64,000 bases of DNA from Pseudomonadota bacterium (GTDB taxonomy: Bacteria > Desulfobacterota > Binatia > Binatales > Binataceae). Within the stretch, counting starts at the first letter, position 1. Each line of letters begins with the position of its first letter. The position numbers were made by a program, and so were the translations under genes. Shown piece by piece: positions 7,396-16,150 of this stretch. Location: the NCBI GenBank assembly GCA_021325025.1, contig JAJPHZ010000030.1, positions 45,121 to 109,120 of the forward strand, in the 5' to 3' direction. The notes beneath the pieces are model-generated. The model had not been told where the DNA came from. It ran no database searches and saw only the letters and a program-made list of their open reading frames with translations.

Positions 7396-7983
7396 GTGCG
7401 GGCAATGCAACCCGATGACCTGACAATTGCCGGATACATCGGCGAACACTACAATTCCCCCATGGGCCTGTCCGCGGCTGTCTTCACAGCGGGGCTGTTG
7501 AGCTGGACCCTGCTTGAATACGTCATCCACGGTTGGATGGCGCATCTGCACGACACATTCGTCGCGCCGATCCATGCCGTTCATCATCGTGATCCTTATG
7601 CGGTTTTTGCGATCAAGGCCTGGTTGCCTTCGATGGCTGTGGCCGCCCTGCTGTTTGGCGTGTTTGGTGCAGCGCCGGGCGCGATCTTTTACCTGGGGCT
7701 GTTATGCGGATTCGCGGCGTATGAAGTTGAGCATTACCGGATTCATTTTGCCGCGCGCCTGGCGCCCGTTGAGCGGCGCCTGCGCGACCGCCACCTGGTC
7801 CACCATCTGCGCCGCCCCACGATGTGCCTGGGCGTCGTCACCGGCTTTTGGGACAAGGTGTTCGGCACTGAGCCGCTGCGCCCCGAACTGGACGCGTTGT
7901 GCGCATCGGTGCGAGACGTCCCGCCTCTGAGCGGACCCAGCAATCTGCACCAGTTCTTATCGTCGTTGCGTTCATCGCACTGA
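7396..7983 (+). CDS. Fatty acid hydroxylase/sterol desaturase-family membrane protein
   Basis: A 195-residue membrane protein with histidine clusters that would hold a di-iron centre: EYVIHGWMAH (about 42-51), HAVHH, EHYRIHF and RHLVHH. The clusters are separated by hydrophobic segments at about 23-42 and 75-105. This is the PF04116 pattern of fatty acid hydroxylases, which insert a hydroxyl group into lipid chains using O2. The GTG at 7396 or ATG at 7405 are equally possible starts. Neither has a clear ribosome site. It is divergent from the LLM oxidoreductase (81-base gap). Confidence 0.85.
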   Translation: MRAMQPDDLTIAGYIGEHYNSPMGLSAAVFTAGLLSWTLLEYVIHGWMAHLHDTFVAPIHAVHHRDPYAVFAIKAWLPSMAVAALLFGVFGAAPGAIFYLGLLCGFAAYEVEHYRIHFAARLAPVERRLRDRHLVHHLRRPTMCLGVVTGFWDKVFGTEPLRPELDALCASVRDVPPLSGPSNLHQFLSSLRSSH

Positions 7984-8041
7984 TACATCGACCCTCTGGC
8001 CGCACGGCTGGAGCTTTGTCGCGTTTGGATTCCCGGAGGAG

Positions 8042-8833
8042 ATGATGGAGTACAAAAACCTGATATTCGAGCTGCGCGACGGCGTGGCGCACGTCACGCT
8101 GAATCGGCCGGACGCGGCGAACGCGCTCAACCTGGAGCTGTCGCAGGAATTGTACGACGCGATGCTGCGCTGCGACGAGGACGGCGCGGTGCGCGCGGTG
8201 CTGCTCAGCGGGTCGGGCAAGATGTTCTGCGCCGGCGGCGACCTCAAGACTTTCGCCGCCCGCAAGGACGACCTGCCCTCTCATTTGAAGCTGCTCACGC
8301 ACTTCATTCATGGCGCGGTCGCGCTGATGGCGCGGATGGACGCGCCGGTGATTAGCGCGGTCAACGGCACGGTGGCCGGCGGCGGACTGGGCCTCGTGTT
8401 CGGTGCCGATTTGACGATCGCGGCGGAATCGGCGCGCTTTACCATGGCTTACACGCGCGCCGGTCTGTCGCCCGACGCATCGACCAGTTTCTTCCTGCCC
8501 AGGATGGTCGGGCTGCGCCGCGCCCTTGACTTGACCCTTACCAATCGCGTGCTGTCAGCGCGCGAGGCGATGGAGTGGGGAATCGTCAACCGCGTGGTGA
8601 TCGACGCCGAGCTGCCCGCAACCGCCGCCGCCCTGGCGCGGGAGATGGCGGACGGCGCGACGGCGGCCTTTGGCGCGGCCAAGCGTCTGCTGCGCGAAAG
8701 CTTCAACGACACCCTGGAGACCCATCTGCACTCCGAGGCACGCGCCATCGCCGAGCGCGCGCGCAACCCCGACGCGCGTGAAGGAATCGCCGCGTTTTTG
8801 GAAAAGCGCGCGCCCCGCTTCCGCGGCATCTGA
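8042..8833 (+). CDS. Enoyl-CoA hydratase/isomerase family protein
   Basis: The 263-residue crotonase-fold protein has the oxyanion-hole segments SGSGKMFCAGGDLK (about 56-69) and NGTVAGGGLGLVFGADL (about 108-124). A later SPDASTSFFLPRMVGLRRA block has Asp at the position used by PaaG and enoyl-CoA isomerases. This suggests an isomerase or hydratase of acyl-CoA degradation. GGAGG precedes the paired ATGs at 8042 and 8045. It stands alone on the plus strand and is followed by a gap of 89 bases. Confidence 0.92.
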   Translation: MMEYKNLIFELRDGVAHVTLNRPDAANALNLELSQELYDAMLRCDEDGAVRAVLLSGSGKMFCAGGDLKTFAARKDDLPSHLKLLTHFIHGAVALMARMDAPVISAVNGTVAGGGLGLVFGADLTIAAESARFTMAYTRAGLSPDASTSFFLPRMVGLRRALDLTLTNRVLSAREAMEWGIVNRVVIDAELPATAAALAREMADGATAAFGAAKRLLRESFNDTLETHLHSEARAIAERARNPDAREGIAAFLEKRAPRFRGI

Positions 8834-8922
8834 AGCGGCGCGGCCGCGGCGGCGACCGGGCAGGAGCCGCGTTGTCTTGATTTGAAAGAAAGTTCCATTC
8901 GATCTAAGACGGCAAGGTCCGG

Positions 8923-10050
8923 GTGAAAAGCTTGCGTGGGCAGGGAAATCTACCGCTGCGCCTTGCGGTGGTCGGATGCGGACGCGTCGTGCAACGCTGC
9001 CATCTCCCGGCCCTGCGGGGGCTGGCCGGGATCGAGTTGGCCGCCATGGCCGACCCCGACGCCGCCCGTCGGGCAGCGCTCGCGCAGTCAGCCAGCGTGC
9101 GGCGCTATGCCGATTATCGCGCGATGTTGGCGGACCATGCAGCCGAGGCGGTCGCGGTCTGCGTGCCGCCTCATGTGCTTGCTGAGATCGGACTGGCTGT
9201 GCTGGAGGCCGGAAAGCATCTGTTCATCGAAAAACCCATGGCGCTCAGCCAAGACGACGCCCAGCGCCTGGTTCAACGCGCGGCCGGCGCCGGCGTTCAG
9301 GCGACGGTCGGATTCAATCTACGCTGGCATCGCCTGGTGCGGCAGGCGCGAAGCGTTCTCGACGCCGGCACCCTGGGAGCGCCGGTCACGATGCATACCA
9401 CCTTCGCGTCGCGTTCCGCCTTCGCGGCCGGCGATTCGCAATGGCGCGGGCGTCCCGAGCTAGGTGGCGGAGCACTGTTCGACCTTGGCATCCATCATTT
9501 CGACTTGTGGCGGTTCCTGCTGCGATGCGAGGTCGAGGAGGTGTTTGCGCGCGGCTGCGGCAACGAATCTGCAGTGGAATACCTGGCGCTAAACGCGGTC
9601 ATGGCCAATGGCGTATTGGTCACGGCGTCATTCTCGCACGGCGTCGGCGACCGCAACGAAGTGGAGATTTGTGGCACCAAGGGCCGGCTGTCGCTGTCGT
9701 GCTACCGCTTCGACGGCCTGCGCGTCGATCAAAACGCGCCTCACGGCGCGCTGCGTTGGTGGACCGATGCGGCCGCTGCCGCGCTGCGCAATGCGCCCTC
9801 GGCGGTGCGCCGATGGCGGCGGGGCGGCGACATGATTGATTCGTATCGCGCCCAGTGGTCGAACTTCATCGATGCGGTCCGCAACCGTGCGCCACTGCAA
9901 TGCACGCTGGCGGACGGGCGCAGCGCGCTGCGCGTGGCGCTGGCCGCCGCGCAATCGGCGGCCGAGGGCCGCGCAGTCAGAGTCGAGCAAGCCGCCGCCT
10001 CGCTCATCGCAATGGCGCCAATATCACCGCCAGGCCGCGCCGCCGGCTAA
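8923..10050 (+). CDS. Gfo/Idh/MocA-family NAD(P)-dependent oxidoreductase
   Basis: The 375-residue product starts at GTG. A Rossmann motif VVGCGRVVQRCHLPAL lies at about 16-31. The family EKP motif (FIEKPMAL, 102-108) and the C-terminal GGGALFDLGIHHFDLWRFLL follow. Such enzymes oxidise or reduce sugars, often nucleotide sugars. It is 6 bases from the first glycosyltransferase, so it probably supplies or modifies a sugar for the polysaccharide made by this locus. The exact sugar is unknown. Confidence 0.9.
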   Translation: MKSLRGQGNLPLRLAVVGCGRVVQRCHLPALRGLAGIELAAMADPDAARRAALAQSASVRRYADYRAMLADHAAEAVAVCVPPHVLAEIGLAVLEAGKHLFIEKPMALSQDDAQRLVQRAAGAGVQATVGFNLRWHRLVRQARSVLDAGTLGAPVTMHTTFASRSAFAAGDSQWRGRPELGGGALFDLGIHHFDLWRFLLRCEVEEVFARGCGNESAVEYLALNAVMANGVLVTASFSHGVGDRNEVEICGTKGRLSLSCYRFDGLRVDQNAPHGALRWWTDAAAAALRNAPSAVRRWRRGGDMIDSYRAQWSNFIDAVRNRAPLQCTLADGRSALRVALAAAQSAAEGRAVRVEQAAASLIAMAPISPPGRAAG

Positions 10051-10056
10051 AGGTTC

Positions 10057-11058
10057 ATGATGTCTGATGCGACCCAGCGCGATGTGCCGCAGACTCCGGC
10101 GATGTCCGTGGTGGTCATCACGCCCGATCGCTACGACACTATTCGCGATGTGATGCGCGCGCTGGCGGCGCAATCGGCCAAGCAGGAACTGGAAATCGTA
10201 ATCGTCGCGCCATCGGCGCCGCTGGTTCCCGCCGATGCGCCGGAGGTGCGCGACTTTATGGCGATATCGGTGCTGCCCTTTGCACACGTCGCGCGCGCTG
10301 CGGCCGCAGCGCGCGCCGCCGCCATTCACGCCGCCCGCGCGCCGATTGTGGCGTTCGTGGAGGATCACTCCTTTCCGCAGCCGGGATGGGCACGGGCGCT
10401 GATTGAGGCGCATCGCAAGCCCTATGCGGCGGTGGGACCGGCGGTCGGCAATGCCAACCCGGGCAGCACAATCGGTTGGGCCAACCTGCTGATCGAGTAT
10501 GCACCGTGGATGGAACCGGCATGTGCCCGGGCGGTCGACCATCTGCCGGGCCACAACAGCAGCTACAAGCGTGCGGTTCTTCTCCCGTATGGGCAGGAAT
10601 TGGAAAGCCTGCTCGAAGCGGAGAGCATCCTGCACTGGGAGCTGCGCTCCCGCGGCTTGCAACTGTGGCTGGAACCAGCCGCGCTAACGCTGCATATGAA
10701 TTTCACGTCGCTGGCCGCCTCAACGCGCCTGCGCCTGCATGGCGGACGGCTGTTTGCAGGGGCGCGCGCCCGTCAATGGTCAAGGGCGCGGCGTCTGGCG
10801 TATGCGGCAGCGGCTCCGCTCATTCCCGTGGTGCGCCTGCGGCGTATCCTGGCAGACACGCGGGCGGCGCGCCGCAACAGCGCGCTACCGCATCTGACAT
10901 ATCCCGCGTTGTTATTCCTTTTGTTATGCGACGCGGCGGGCGAATTTATGGGTTATGTGTCAGGCGCGGGAGCCGAAGCGCAGCGGGCGGCAACCTTTGA
11001 AATCAACGCCGACCGCCGGCCAACCCCCACAAAGCAGTGCGATCCGGCAGGGCGGTGA
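10057..11058 (+). CDS. Glycosyltransferase family 2-like protein (first of a tandem pair)
   Basis: The 333-residue protein has the GT-A opening MSVVVITPDRYDTIRDVMRA. Instead of a classical DxD it has VEDHSFPQPGWARAL, with the acidic ED in the right place. LPGHNSSYKR and LHMNFTSL follow, then a hydrophobic C-terminal region. It is about as long as the next gene and shares these blocks with it, so the two are tandem paralogs. It lies between the oxidoreductase and the second copy, with TGATG coupling to the latter. Confidence 0.85.
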   Translation: MMSDATQRDVPQTPAMSVVVITPDRYDTIRDVMRALAAQSAKQELEIVIVAPSAPLVPADAPEVRDFMAISVLPFAHVARAAAAARAAAIHAARAPIVAFVEDHSFPQPGWARALIEAHRKPYAAVGPAVGNANPGSTIGWANLLIEYAPWMEPACARAVDHLPGHNSSYKRAVLLPYGQELESLLEAESILHWELRSRGLQLWLEPAALTLHMNFTSLAASTRLRLHGGRLFAGARARQWSRARRLAYAAAAPLIPVVRLRRILADTRAARRNSALPHLTYPALLFLLLCDAAGEFMGYVSGAGAEAQRAATFEINADRRPTPTKQCDPAGR

Positions 11059-12071
11059 TGCCGATGGCCACCGACACGCAGAACGTCGATTATGAAGCGG
11101 ACGGCGGCTGCGCTTCGACTCCTGCTCTGTCTGTGATCATCACTACGCCGGATTGCTTCGACACCATTCGCAGCCTGGTCGGTGCCTTGCACGCGCAGAC
11201 TGCGCGCGAGGCGCTGGAACTGGTGATTGTGGCTCCCGCGGCGGCGTCGATTCCGGCCGCCGAACTCGACGGCTTCATCTGCTGGCAGGTCGTCGAGATG
11301 CCAAACATCACCTCGGTAGCACAGGCCAAAGCCGCGGGCATCCGCCGCGCACGCGCGCCGGTTGTTGTATTGACGGAGGATCACTCGTTTCCCGCGCCGG
11401 ATTGGGCGGCGGCACTGATCGAGGCCCATCGCCGCGGCTGGGCCGTGGTGGGACCGGCGATGTGCAATGCCAACCCGGACAGCTACATCAGTTGGGCGGA
11501 CTTCATCATCGGATACGGTCCCTGGTTCGAGCCGCCCGCCGGCGGCGAAACCGACGAGCTACCCGGCCACAACACGTCCTACCGGCGCGACCTGCTGCTG
11601 GGTTGCGGCGCGCGGCTCGAAGCCCTGCTCGGCGCCGAACCGGTGCTGCATCGCCAACTGCGCGCCAGCGGATACCGCCTGTACCTGGAGCCGGCTGCAA
11701 AGACCGCTCACCTGAACTTTACGGACCTGGCGCGCTGGATACCCTATCTGTTCCATTCCGCACGTCTGTTCGCGGCGCAGCGCGCGAGCAATTGGCCGCT
11801 TTCGCGGCGAGCGCTCTACAGTGCCGGCGCGCCGCTGATTCCGCTGGTCAGGCTCAAGCGGCTGTGGCCCGCAGCGATGCGCACGCAGGCCGGATTCGCC
11901 CCGCGCCTGTACGCCGCATTGGTATTCGCGTTGATAATCGACGCCGCCGGCCAGTGCGTCGGCTACGCCGCCGGCGCGGGCCCGGCTGCGCAGCACCTGG
12001 CGCACCTGGAATACCATCGCGATCGGCGCAGTCTGCACTTTGCGCCGCGGGCCGCGCAATCGCAGCCATGA
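11058..12071 (+). CDS. Glycosyltransferase family 2-like protein (second of a tandem pair)
   Basis: The 337-residue product is a clear paralog of the preceding gene. Shared blocks include ALSVIITTPDCFDTIRSLV, LTEDHSFPAPDWAAALIEAHRR, GPAMCNANPDSYISWADF, LPGHNTSYRRDLLL and LIPLVRLKRLW. The ATG at 11058 shares its A with the preceding TGA. The frame is open further upstream but inside the previous gene. The paralogs probably add different sugars in sequence. Donor and acceptor cannot be read from the sequence. Confidence 0.85.
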   Translation: MPMATDTQNVDYEADGGCASTPALSVIITTPDCFDTIRSLVGALHAQTAREALELVIVAPAAASIPAAELDGFICWQVVEMPNITSVAQAKAAGIRRARAPVVVLTEDHSFPAPDWAAALIEAHRRGWAVVGPAMCNANPDSYISWADFIIGYGPWFEPPAGGETDELPGHNTSYRRDLLLGCGARLEALLGAEPVLHRQLRASGYRLYLEPAAKTAHLNFTDLARWIPYLFHSARLFAAQRASNWPLSRRALYSAGAPLIPLVRLKRLWPAAMRTQAGFAPRLYAALVFALIIDAAGQCVGYAAGAGPAAQHLAHLEYHRDRRSLHFAPRAAQSQP

Positions 12072-12961
12072 CCGCGCCGCTTTTCTCGGTTGTCATTCCT
12101 ACTTTTTCTCGCCCCATACAGCTGCGCGAATGCCTGACTGCCTTGGCTGCACAGCGATTCGAATCCTTCGAAGCGATCATCGTCGATGACGGCGCGCCCG
12201 CGCCGCCGCAGCCGGTGGCAGCGGAGTTTGCGCCCCGCCTGAACGTAAGCGTGGTCAGGACGAATCACGGCGGGCCAGCCGCGGCGCGCAACCACGGAGT
12301 CCAGCGCGCGAGAGGACGATTTTTGGCCTTCACCGATGACGACTGCCGGCCTGCGCCGGGTTGGCTGGAGGCGCTGGCGCAATGTTTGCGCGCGCACCCC
12401 GATCATCTGGTCGGCGGACGCACGCTCAACGCACTGGTGGACAATCCCTGCGCCGCCGCCAGCCAGCTCATCTTGGATGTGGTCTACCGCCACTACAACG
12501 GTCCGCAACCGGGCGGCGCACGCTTTTTTGCCACCAATAACATGGCGATGGCGGCCGAGCGTCTGCGCGCAATCGGCGGCTTTGACCCGGATTTCACCAC
12601 TTCGGAAGATCGCGAACTGTGCGACCGCTGGGCACGGCGCGGCGGCGCGCTGACCTATGCACCCGATGCGCTCGTCTATCACGCCCATCGGATGCGCCTG
12701 CGCGATTTCTGGCGCCAGCATTTCGGCTACGGGCGGGGCGCCTGGCGCTATCACCAAAGCCGCGCGCGCCACGGCGCCGGACAGTTCCATCCTGACTGGA
12801 AATTCTACCGCCGGTTATTGGCTGCGCCTTTTGTGTGCGAGCGCGGACTGCGTGTCCCGGTCAGTGCGACGCTGGTGGCGATTTCCCAGGCGGCGAACAC
12901 CGCCGGCTTCCTGTACGAACGCCGGTGCAGCGCGCGCGCTCAAACTTCCGGCGCCGGCTGA
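12068..12961 (+). CDS. Glycosyltransferase family 2 with DDD motif
   Basis: The 297-residue enzyme begins MTAPLFSVVIPTFSRPIQLR and has AIIVDDGA. FLAFTDDDCRPAPGWLEAL carries the metal-binding DDD, and FDPDFTTSEDRELCDRWARRG carries the likely catalytic base ED. Start and previous stop overlap as ATGA. A long upstream extension of the same frame is a shadow of the preceding gene and was left out. The stop lies 22 bases inside the convergent ABC ATPase gene. Confidence 0.92.
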   Translation: MTAPLFSVVIPTFSRPIQLRECLTALAAQRFESFEAIIVDDGAPAPPQPVAAEFAPRLNVSVVRTNHGGPAAARNHGVQRARGRFLAFTDDDCRPAPGWLEALAQCLRAHPDHLVGGRTLNALVDNPCAAASQLILDVVYRHYNGPQPGGARFFATNNMAMAAERLRAIGGFDPDFTTSEDRELCDRWARRGGALTYAPDALVYHAHRMRLRDFWRQHFGYGRGAWRYHQSRARHGAGQFHPDWKFYRRLLAAPFVCERGLRVPVSATLVAISQAANTAGFLYERRCSARAQTSGAG

Positions 12962-14109
12962 TCATCGGCGGCGCTCAGGTCCCAACGCGGCCGCATCGCG
13001 ACCACGCCGCGGGCCCGCCCCGGTCCGGTGACCGCAAAACTGGCGACGCCGGCCAGCTGCTCCATCACGGCAAACGAGGCGCCATCCTGGACCGCAAAGT
13101 CCACCCGGTAATGGCCCTTCATCAGGCGGTTTTCCGCATACCAGGCCCGCAACCGGAGTTTGCCGGCCGCCGCCGTGCAGCGCAGTCCCTCTTCGGCCGA
13201 CACGTTCCACACGCAGGTCACTCCGGCGTCGTTGACGATGGCGAGCGAAAACAAGGCCTCGCCCGCGGGGCGGCTGAGGCGGCATTCGACCTCGATGCCG
13301 AAAGGCGCCCCGATTTCCACGCACTGCGCCGTATTGCCGTCGGCCCCATAGATGCGGGCGGCGGCGATACTCGCCTGGGCCCGCCGTTGCCGGCCGTGGA
13401 ACACCAACTGCTCGTAGGCGCGCAAGGCCTGCAGTGAGGAGCCGGCGGCGACGATGCGTCCATCCTCCAGGACCACGCCGCGCTGGGCGATGAACTGGGC
13501 GGTGTCCAGGCTGTGCGTCACGACGACGATGGCCGTGCCCTGCTCATGCATCTGCCTGATGCGCGCCAGGGTCTTGTTCTGAAAGGCGAGGTCGCCGACC
13601 GACAATGCCTCGTCGATCAGAACGACCTCGCTGGACAGGCACGCGCCGACCCCGAATCCCAGCCGCGCCATCATCCCGGTCGAATAGGTGCGGATGGGCT
13701 GGTCCAGCCATGCGCCGAGCTCGGTGAATTCCTCGATCTGCGGCAGCAGGCGCGCAAATTCGCGGCGCGGCACGCCCACGATGGCGCCGATCAGGCGAAT
13801 GTTCTCGCGCCCGGTCAGTTCCTGATGCAGGCCACCGGTCACTTCAATCATTGGAAAGACCCGCCCGCGCACCTCGATTCGCCCGCGCGTGGGCGGCGTG
13901 ACGCCCGCCAGAATCCTGAGCATGGTGCTCTTGGCGGCGCCATTGCGTCCGACCACCGCGAGCGTCTCGCCGCGCTTGACCTGCAAATTGATGTCGCGCA
14001 ACACCCACGGCCGCGCCTCCTCGCGCGCCGCGCCGCCCAGCCAGCGCGGCATCGGCAATCCGAAGCGCTTCCACACCCCCTCCATCCGAATCACGACGTC
14101 GGGACCCAT
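12940..14109 (-). CDS. Polysaccharide ABC transporter ATP-binding protein (Wzt type) with C-terminal sugar-binding-like domain
   Basis: The 389-residue protein pairs an ABC ATPase (about 1-245) with a C-terminal beta-rich domain (about 255-389). The latter resembles the Wzt carbohydrate-recognition domain that selects the finished O-antigen. Signature YSTGMMARLGF, Walker B VVLIDEALSVGD and VTHS are normal for the O-antigen/teichoic acid export subgroup. The Walker A is odd: GRNGAAKST has Ala59 where GxxGxGK[ST] has Gly. The start MGPDVVIRMEGVWKRFG was preferred to an upstream ATG lying in the permease gene. Confidence 0.9.
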   Translation of the reverse strand: MGPDVVIRMEGVWKRFGLPMPRWLGGAAREEARPWVLRDINLQVKRGETLAVVGRNGAAKSTMLRILAGVTPPTRGRIEVRGRVFPMIEVTGGLHQELTGRENIRLIGAIVGVPRREFARLLPQIEEFTELGAWLDQPIRTYSTGMMARLGFGVGACLSSEVVLIDEALSVGDLAFQNKTLARIRQMHEQGTAIVVVTHSLDTAQFIAQRGVVLEDGRIVAAGSSLQALRAYEQLVFHGRQRRAQASIAAARIYGADGNTAQCVEIGAPFGIEVECRLSRPAGEALFSLAIVNDAGVTCVWNVSAEEGLRCTAAAGKLRLRAWYAENRLMKGHYRVDFAVQDGASFAVMEQLAGVASFAVTGPGRARGVVAMRPRWDLSAADDQPAPEV

Positions 14110-14111
14110 CG

Positions 14112-14915
14112 CTACAGCACATCCGCAAAATATTTCGCTGTGAACCTGAACAGCGGCCACGCAATGATCCACACGACCGCGGTTATCGCGATCGAAAAGG
14201 CCAGCAGCCACAGGTCGGGCGTGCGATCGAGCACCGCGGCGCAGCGAAAGCCCTCGATTATCCCGACCATCGGGTTAAGCCTGTACCATCCGCGCCAGGC
14301 GCGTGGAACGCTTTGCAACGAGTACATGACGGGCGTGGCGAGCATCCACAACTGGGTTACGAAGGGCAGCGCAAAAACGGTGTCGAATTGATAGGTCCCC
14401 AGCGCGGAGACGATGAATCCGACAGCGGTGGCCAGCGCCATGACGAGCGCCACCAGCGGCGGCAGCCACAACAGCGGCCATCCCACCGGCGTCCCGTACC
14501 AGGCCATCATCGCAGCCAGAATCAGGCCGGCCACTGCGAAATCGACCAGCGAGCCAACCACTTCGGCGATCGGAAATGCTTCGCGCGGCAGCGCGATTTT
14601 TCTGACGATGGCGGCCTTGAAGTAGAAGGTCGGCGCGCAGCGCGCCAGCGCATTGGAAAAGAACGTCCACGGCACCAGCGCGCTGTAAACGAAGAGCATA
14701 TAGGGAATCCCCTCGCTGGAAATGTTGAGGACGTGGCCGACCAGGGTAAAGGTCAGCAGGTAGCCCAGCGGCTGGATGACCGCCCAGGCGGGTCCGAGCA
14801 GCGAGCGGCGGTAGCGGCCCTTAAACTCGCGCACCACCAATGCCGCGACCAGGTCAGCCACCCGCTCCAGCGACGCGCGCCGCGGCGGAGTTGCGATCGG
14901 AGCCGATGCTGCCAT
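14112..14915 (-). CDS. Polysaccharide ABC transporter permease (Wzm type)
   Basis: The 267-residue ABC-2 permease carries LVVREFKGRYRRSLLGPAWAVIQPL near its N-terminus, the cytoplasmic helix before the first membrane span. Six or so hydrophobic segments follow, with NPMVGIIEGFR near the C-terminus. This is the Wzm/TagG pattern for undecaprenyl-linked polysaccharide export. The stop is 2 bases before the ATPase start, so the pair is co-translated. The ATG at 14915 was preferred to one at 14957, which would overlap the next gene. Confidence 0.92.
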   Translation of the reverse strand: MAASAPIATPPRRASLERVADLVAALVVREFKGRYRRSLLGPAWAVIQPLGYLLTFTLVGHVLNISSEGIPYMLFVYSALVPWTFFSNALARCAPTFYFKAAIVRKIALPREAFPIAEVVGSLVDFAVAGLILAAMMAWYGTPVGWPLLWLPPLVALVMALATAVGFIVSALGTYQFDTVFALPFVTQLWMLATPVMYSLQSVPRAWRGWYRLNPMVGIIEGFRCAAVLDRTPDLWLLAFSIAITAVVWIIAWPLFRFTAKYFADVL

Positions 14916-14922
14916 GGAAGGA

Positions 14923-16146
14923 TTATGCCCGCCACGGGCGGGGTGGACGGCGGCCAATTATCGACCGGTAAACCGAGTCCAATTCTGCCCCTACGATGTG
15001 CGGGGCGAAGCGTTCCATGGCGTGTTGGGCAATGCGCATGCTCGGGTATAGATGCAGGTTATCGAGCATATAGTCCAGACCCTGGTAAAGCGCATCGACG
15101 TCGCCGGGCGTCACCAGCAGTCCGGACTCGGGAGTGATAAATTCCTGCGGCCCGCCGCAGCGCGTTGCCAACACCGGAATTCCGCTGGCCAGCGCCTCGG
15201 CCGCCGGAACCGAGAACGTCTCAACCCGGCTGGGCAGCACGAACAAATCCGCGCTGCGCATGAACTCAGCCACTTCAGGGCGGCTCCTGGAGCCGTGGAA
15301 GGTCACGACGTCATCCAACCCGAACTGCGCGGCTAAGCGCTCGTACTCGGCCCGCCCCTGCCCTTCTCCGACAATGTCCAGCCGCCAGTCGGCGCGCTTG
15401 CGGCGCAGGCGGCCCAGGGCCGCCATCAGATTGGCCAGGTCCTTGACGGGCACCAACTGGCCGACAAACAGTAGCCGCCTGCCGGCGCCTTCGCGCGCAG
15501 GTTGGAGCGGCGGATGGAACAGTTCAGTGTCCACGACATTCGGCACCAGATGGTAGCGCGCCTCAATCCCGTAATCCTCCAGCGCCTTTTGCAGAAAAGC
15601 GCTCACCGGCAGCACCGCATCAGCCCATCGCATCGCCAACCGCGCTTTCAGCAGATCCAACCGGCCCAGCCTGCGGGCGGGAAAGGAGGAGAAGTGCTCG
15701 CTGACCGCGACCGGAATGCGGCGCAACCTGCCAAAAATAACCGCGGGTACTCCCGCATCGTATACATGAACATGCAGTACGTCAGGGCTGAAGCCTGCAC
15801 CGGACACATGCGCGATGCCGCGCAGCATCGTGCAAACGTAAACCGCGTACCGAAGCCGACCGAGCAGCGGCGGGCGATAGCTCAGCCGGTAAGTGGGAAT
15901 TCCTTCTTCACGCCGCAGCTCCGATTCGCGTTGGATAGACCACGGCGCGTCGAGTTCGGGCTGCGGCCCGGCGCAGTGCAGCACCGCCACATCGTTGAAG
16001 ATGCCGGCCGCCTTGGCATGTTCGCGCACCCACAGGGCCGTGCCCGGCTGCGCCGCGCTCGGATACCAATTAGTAATAAACAATACTTTAAGACGCTGTA
16101 CGGTTTGAGCATTGACGGCCGGGCGGGCCGCGGCTTGCGGCGCCAT
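14923..16146 (-). CDS. Glycosyltransferase family 4 (GT-B fold)
   Basis: The 407-residue enzyme has the N-terminal KVLFITNWYPSAAQPGTALWV and a central hinge RRLLFVGQLVPVKDLANLM. The retaining-transferase E-x7-E block is FVLPSRVETFSVPAAEALASGIPVL. These are standard for GT4 enzymes of O-antigen and capsule synthesis. It runs in the same direction as the Wzm/Wzt genes and is followed by the permease after a few bases, so it belongs to the export operon. Confidence 0.92.
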   Translation of the reverse strand: MAPQAAARPAVNAQTVQRLKVLFITNWYPSAAQPGTALWVREHAKAAGIFNDVAVLHCAGPQPELDAPWSIQRESELRREEGIPTYRLSYRPPLLGRLRYAVYVCTMLRGIAHVSGAGFSPDVLHVHVYDAGVPAVIFGRLRRIPVAVSEHFSSFPARRLGRLDLLKARLAMRWADAVLPVSAFLQKALEDYGIEARYHLVPNVVDTELFHPPLQPAREGAGRRLLFVGQLVPVKDLANLMAALGRLRRKRADWRLDIVGEGQGRAEYERLAAQFGLDDVVTFHGSRSRPEVAEFMRSADLFVLPSRVETFSVPAAEALASGIPVLATRCGGPQEFITPESGLLVTPGDVDALYQGLDYMLDNLHLYPSMRIAQHAMERFAPHIVGAELDSVYRSIIGRRPPRPWRA

Positions 16147-16150
16147 CCGC

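Noticed and set aside
11153..12067. Upstream extension of the third GT2 gene
   Set aside because: This part is in a shadow frame of the second GT2 gene. The conserved GT-A start is at 12068.
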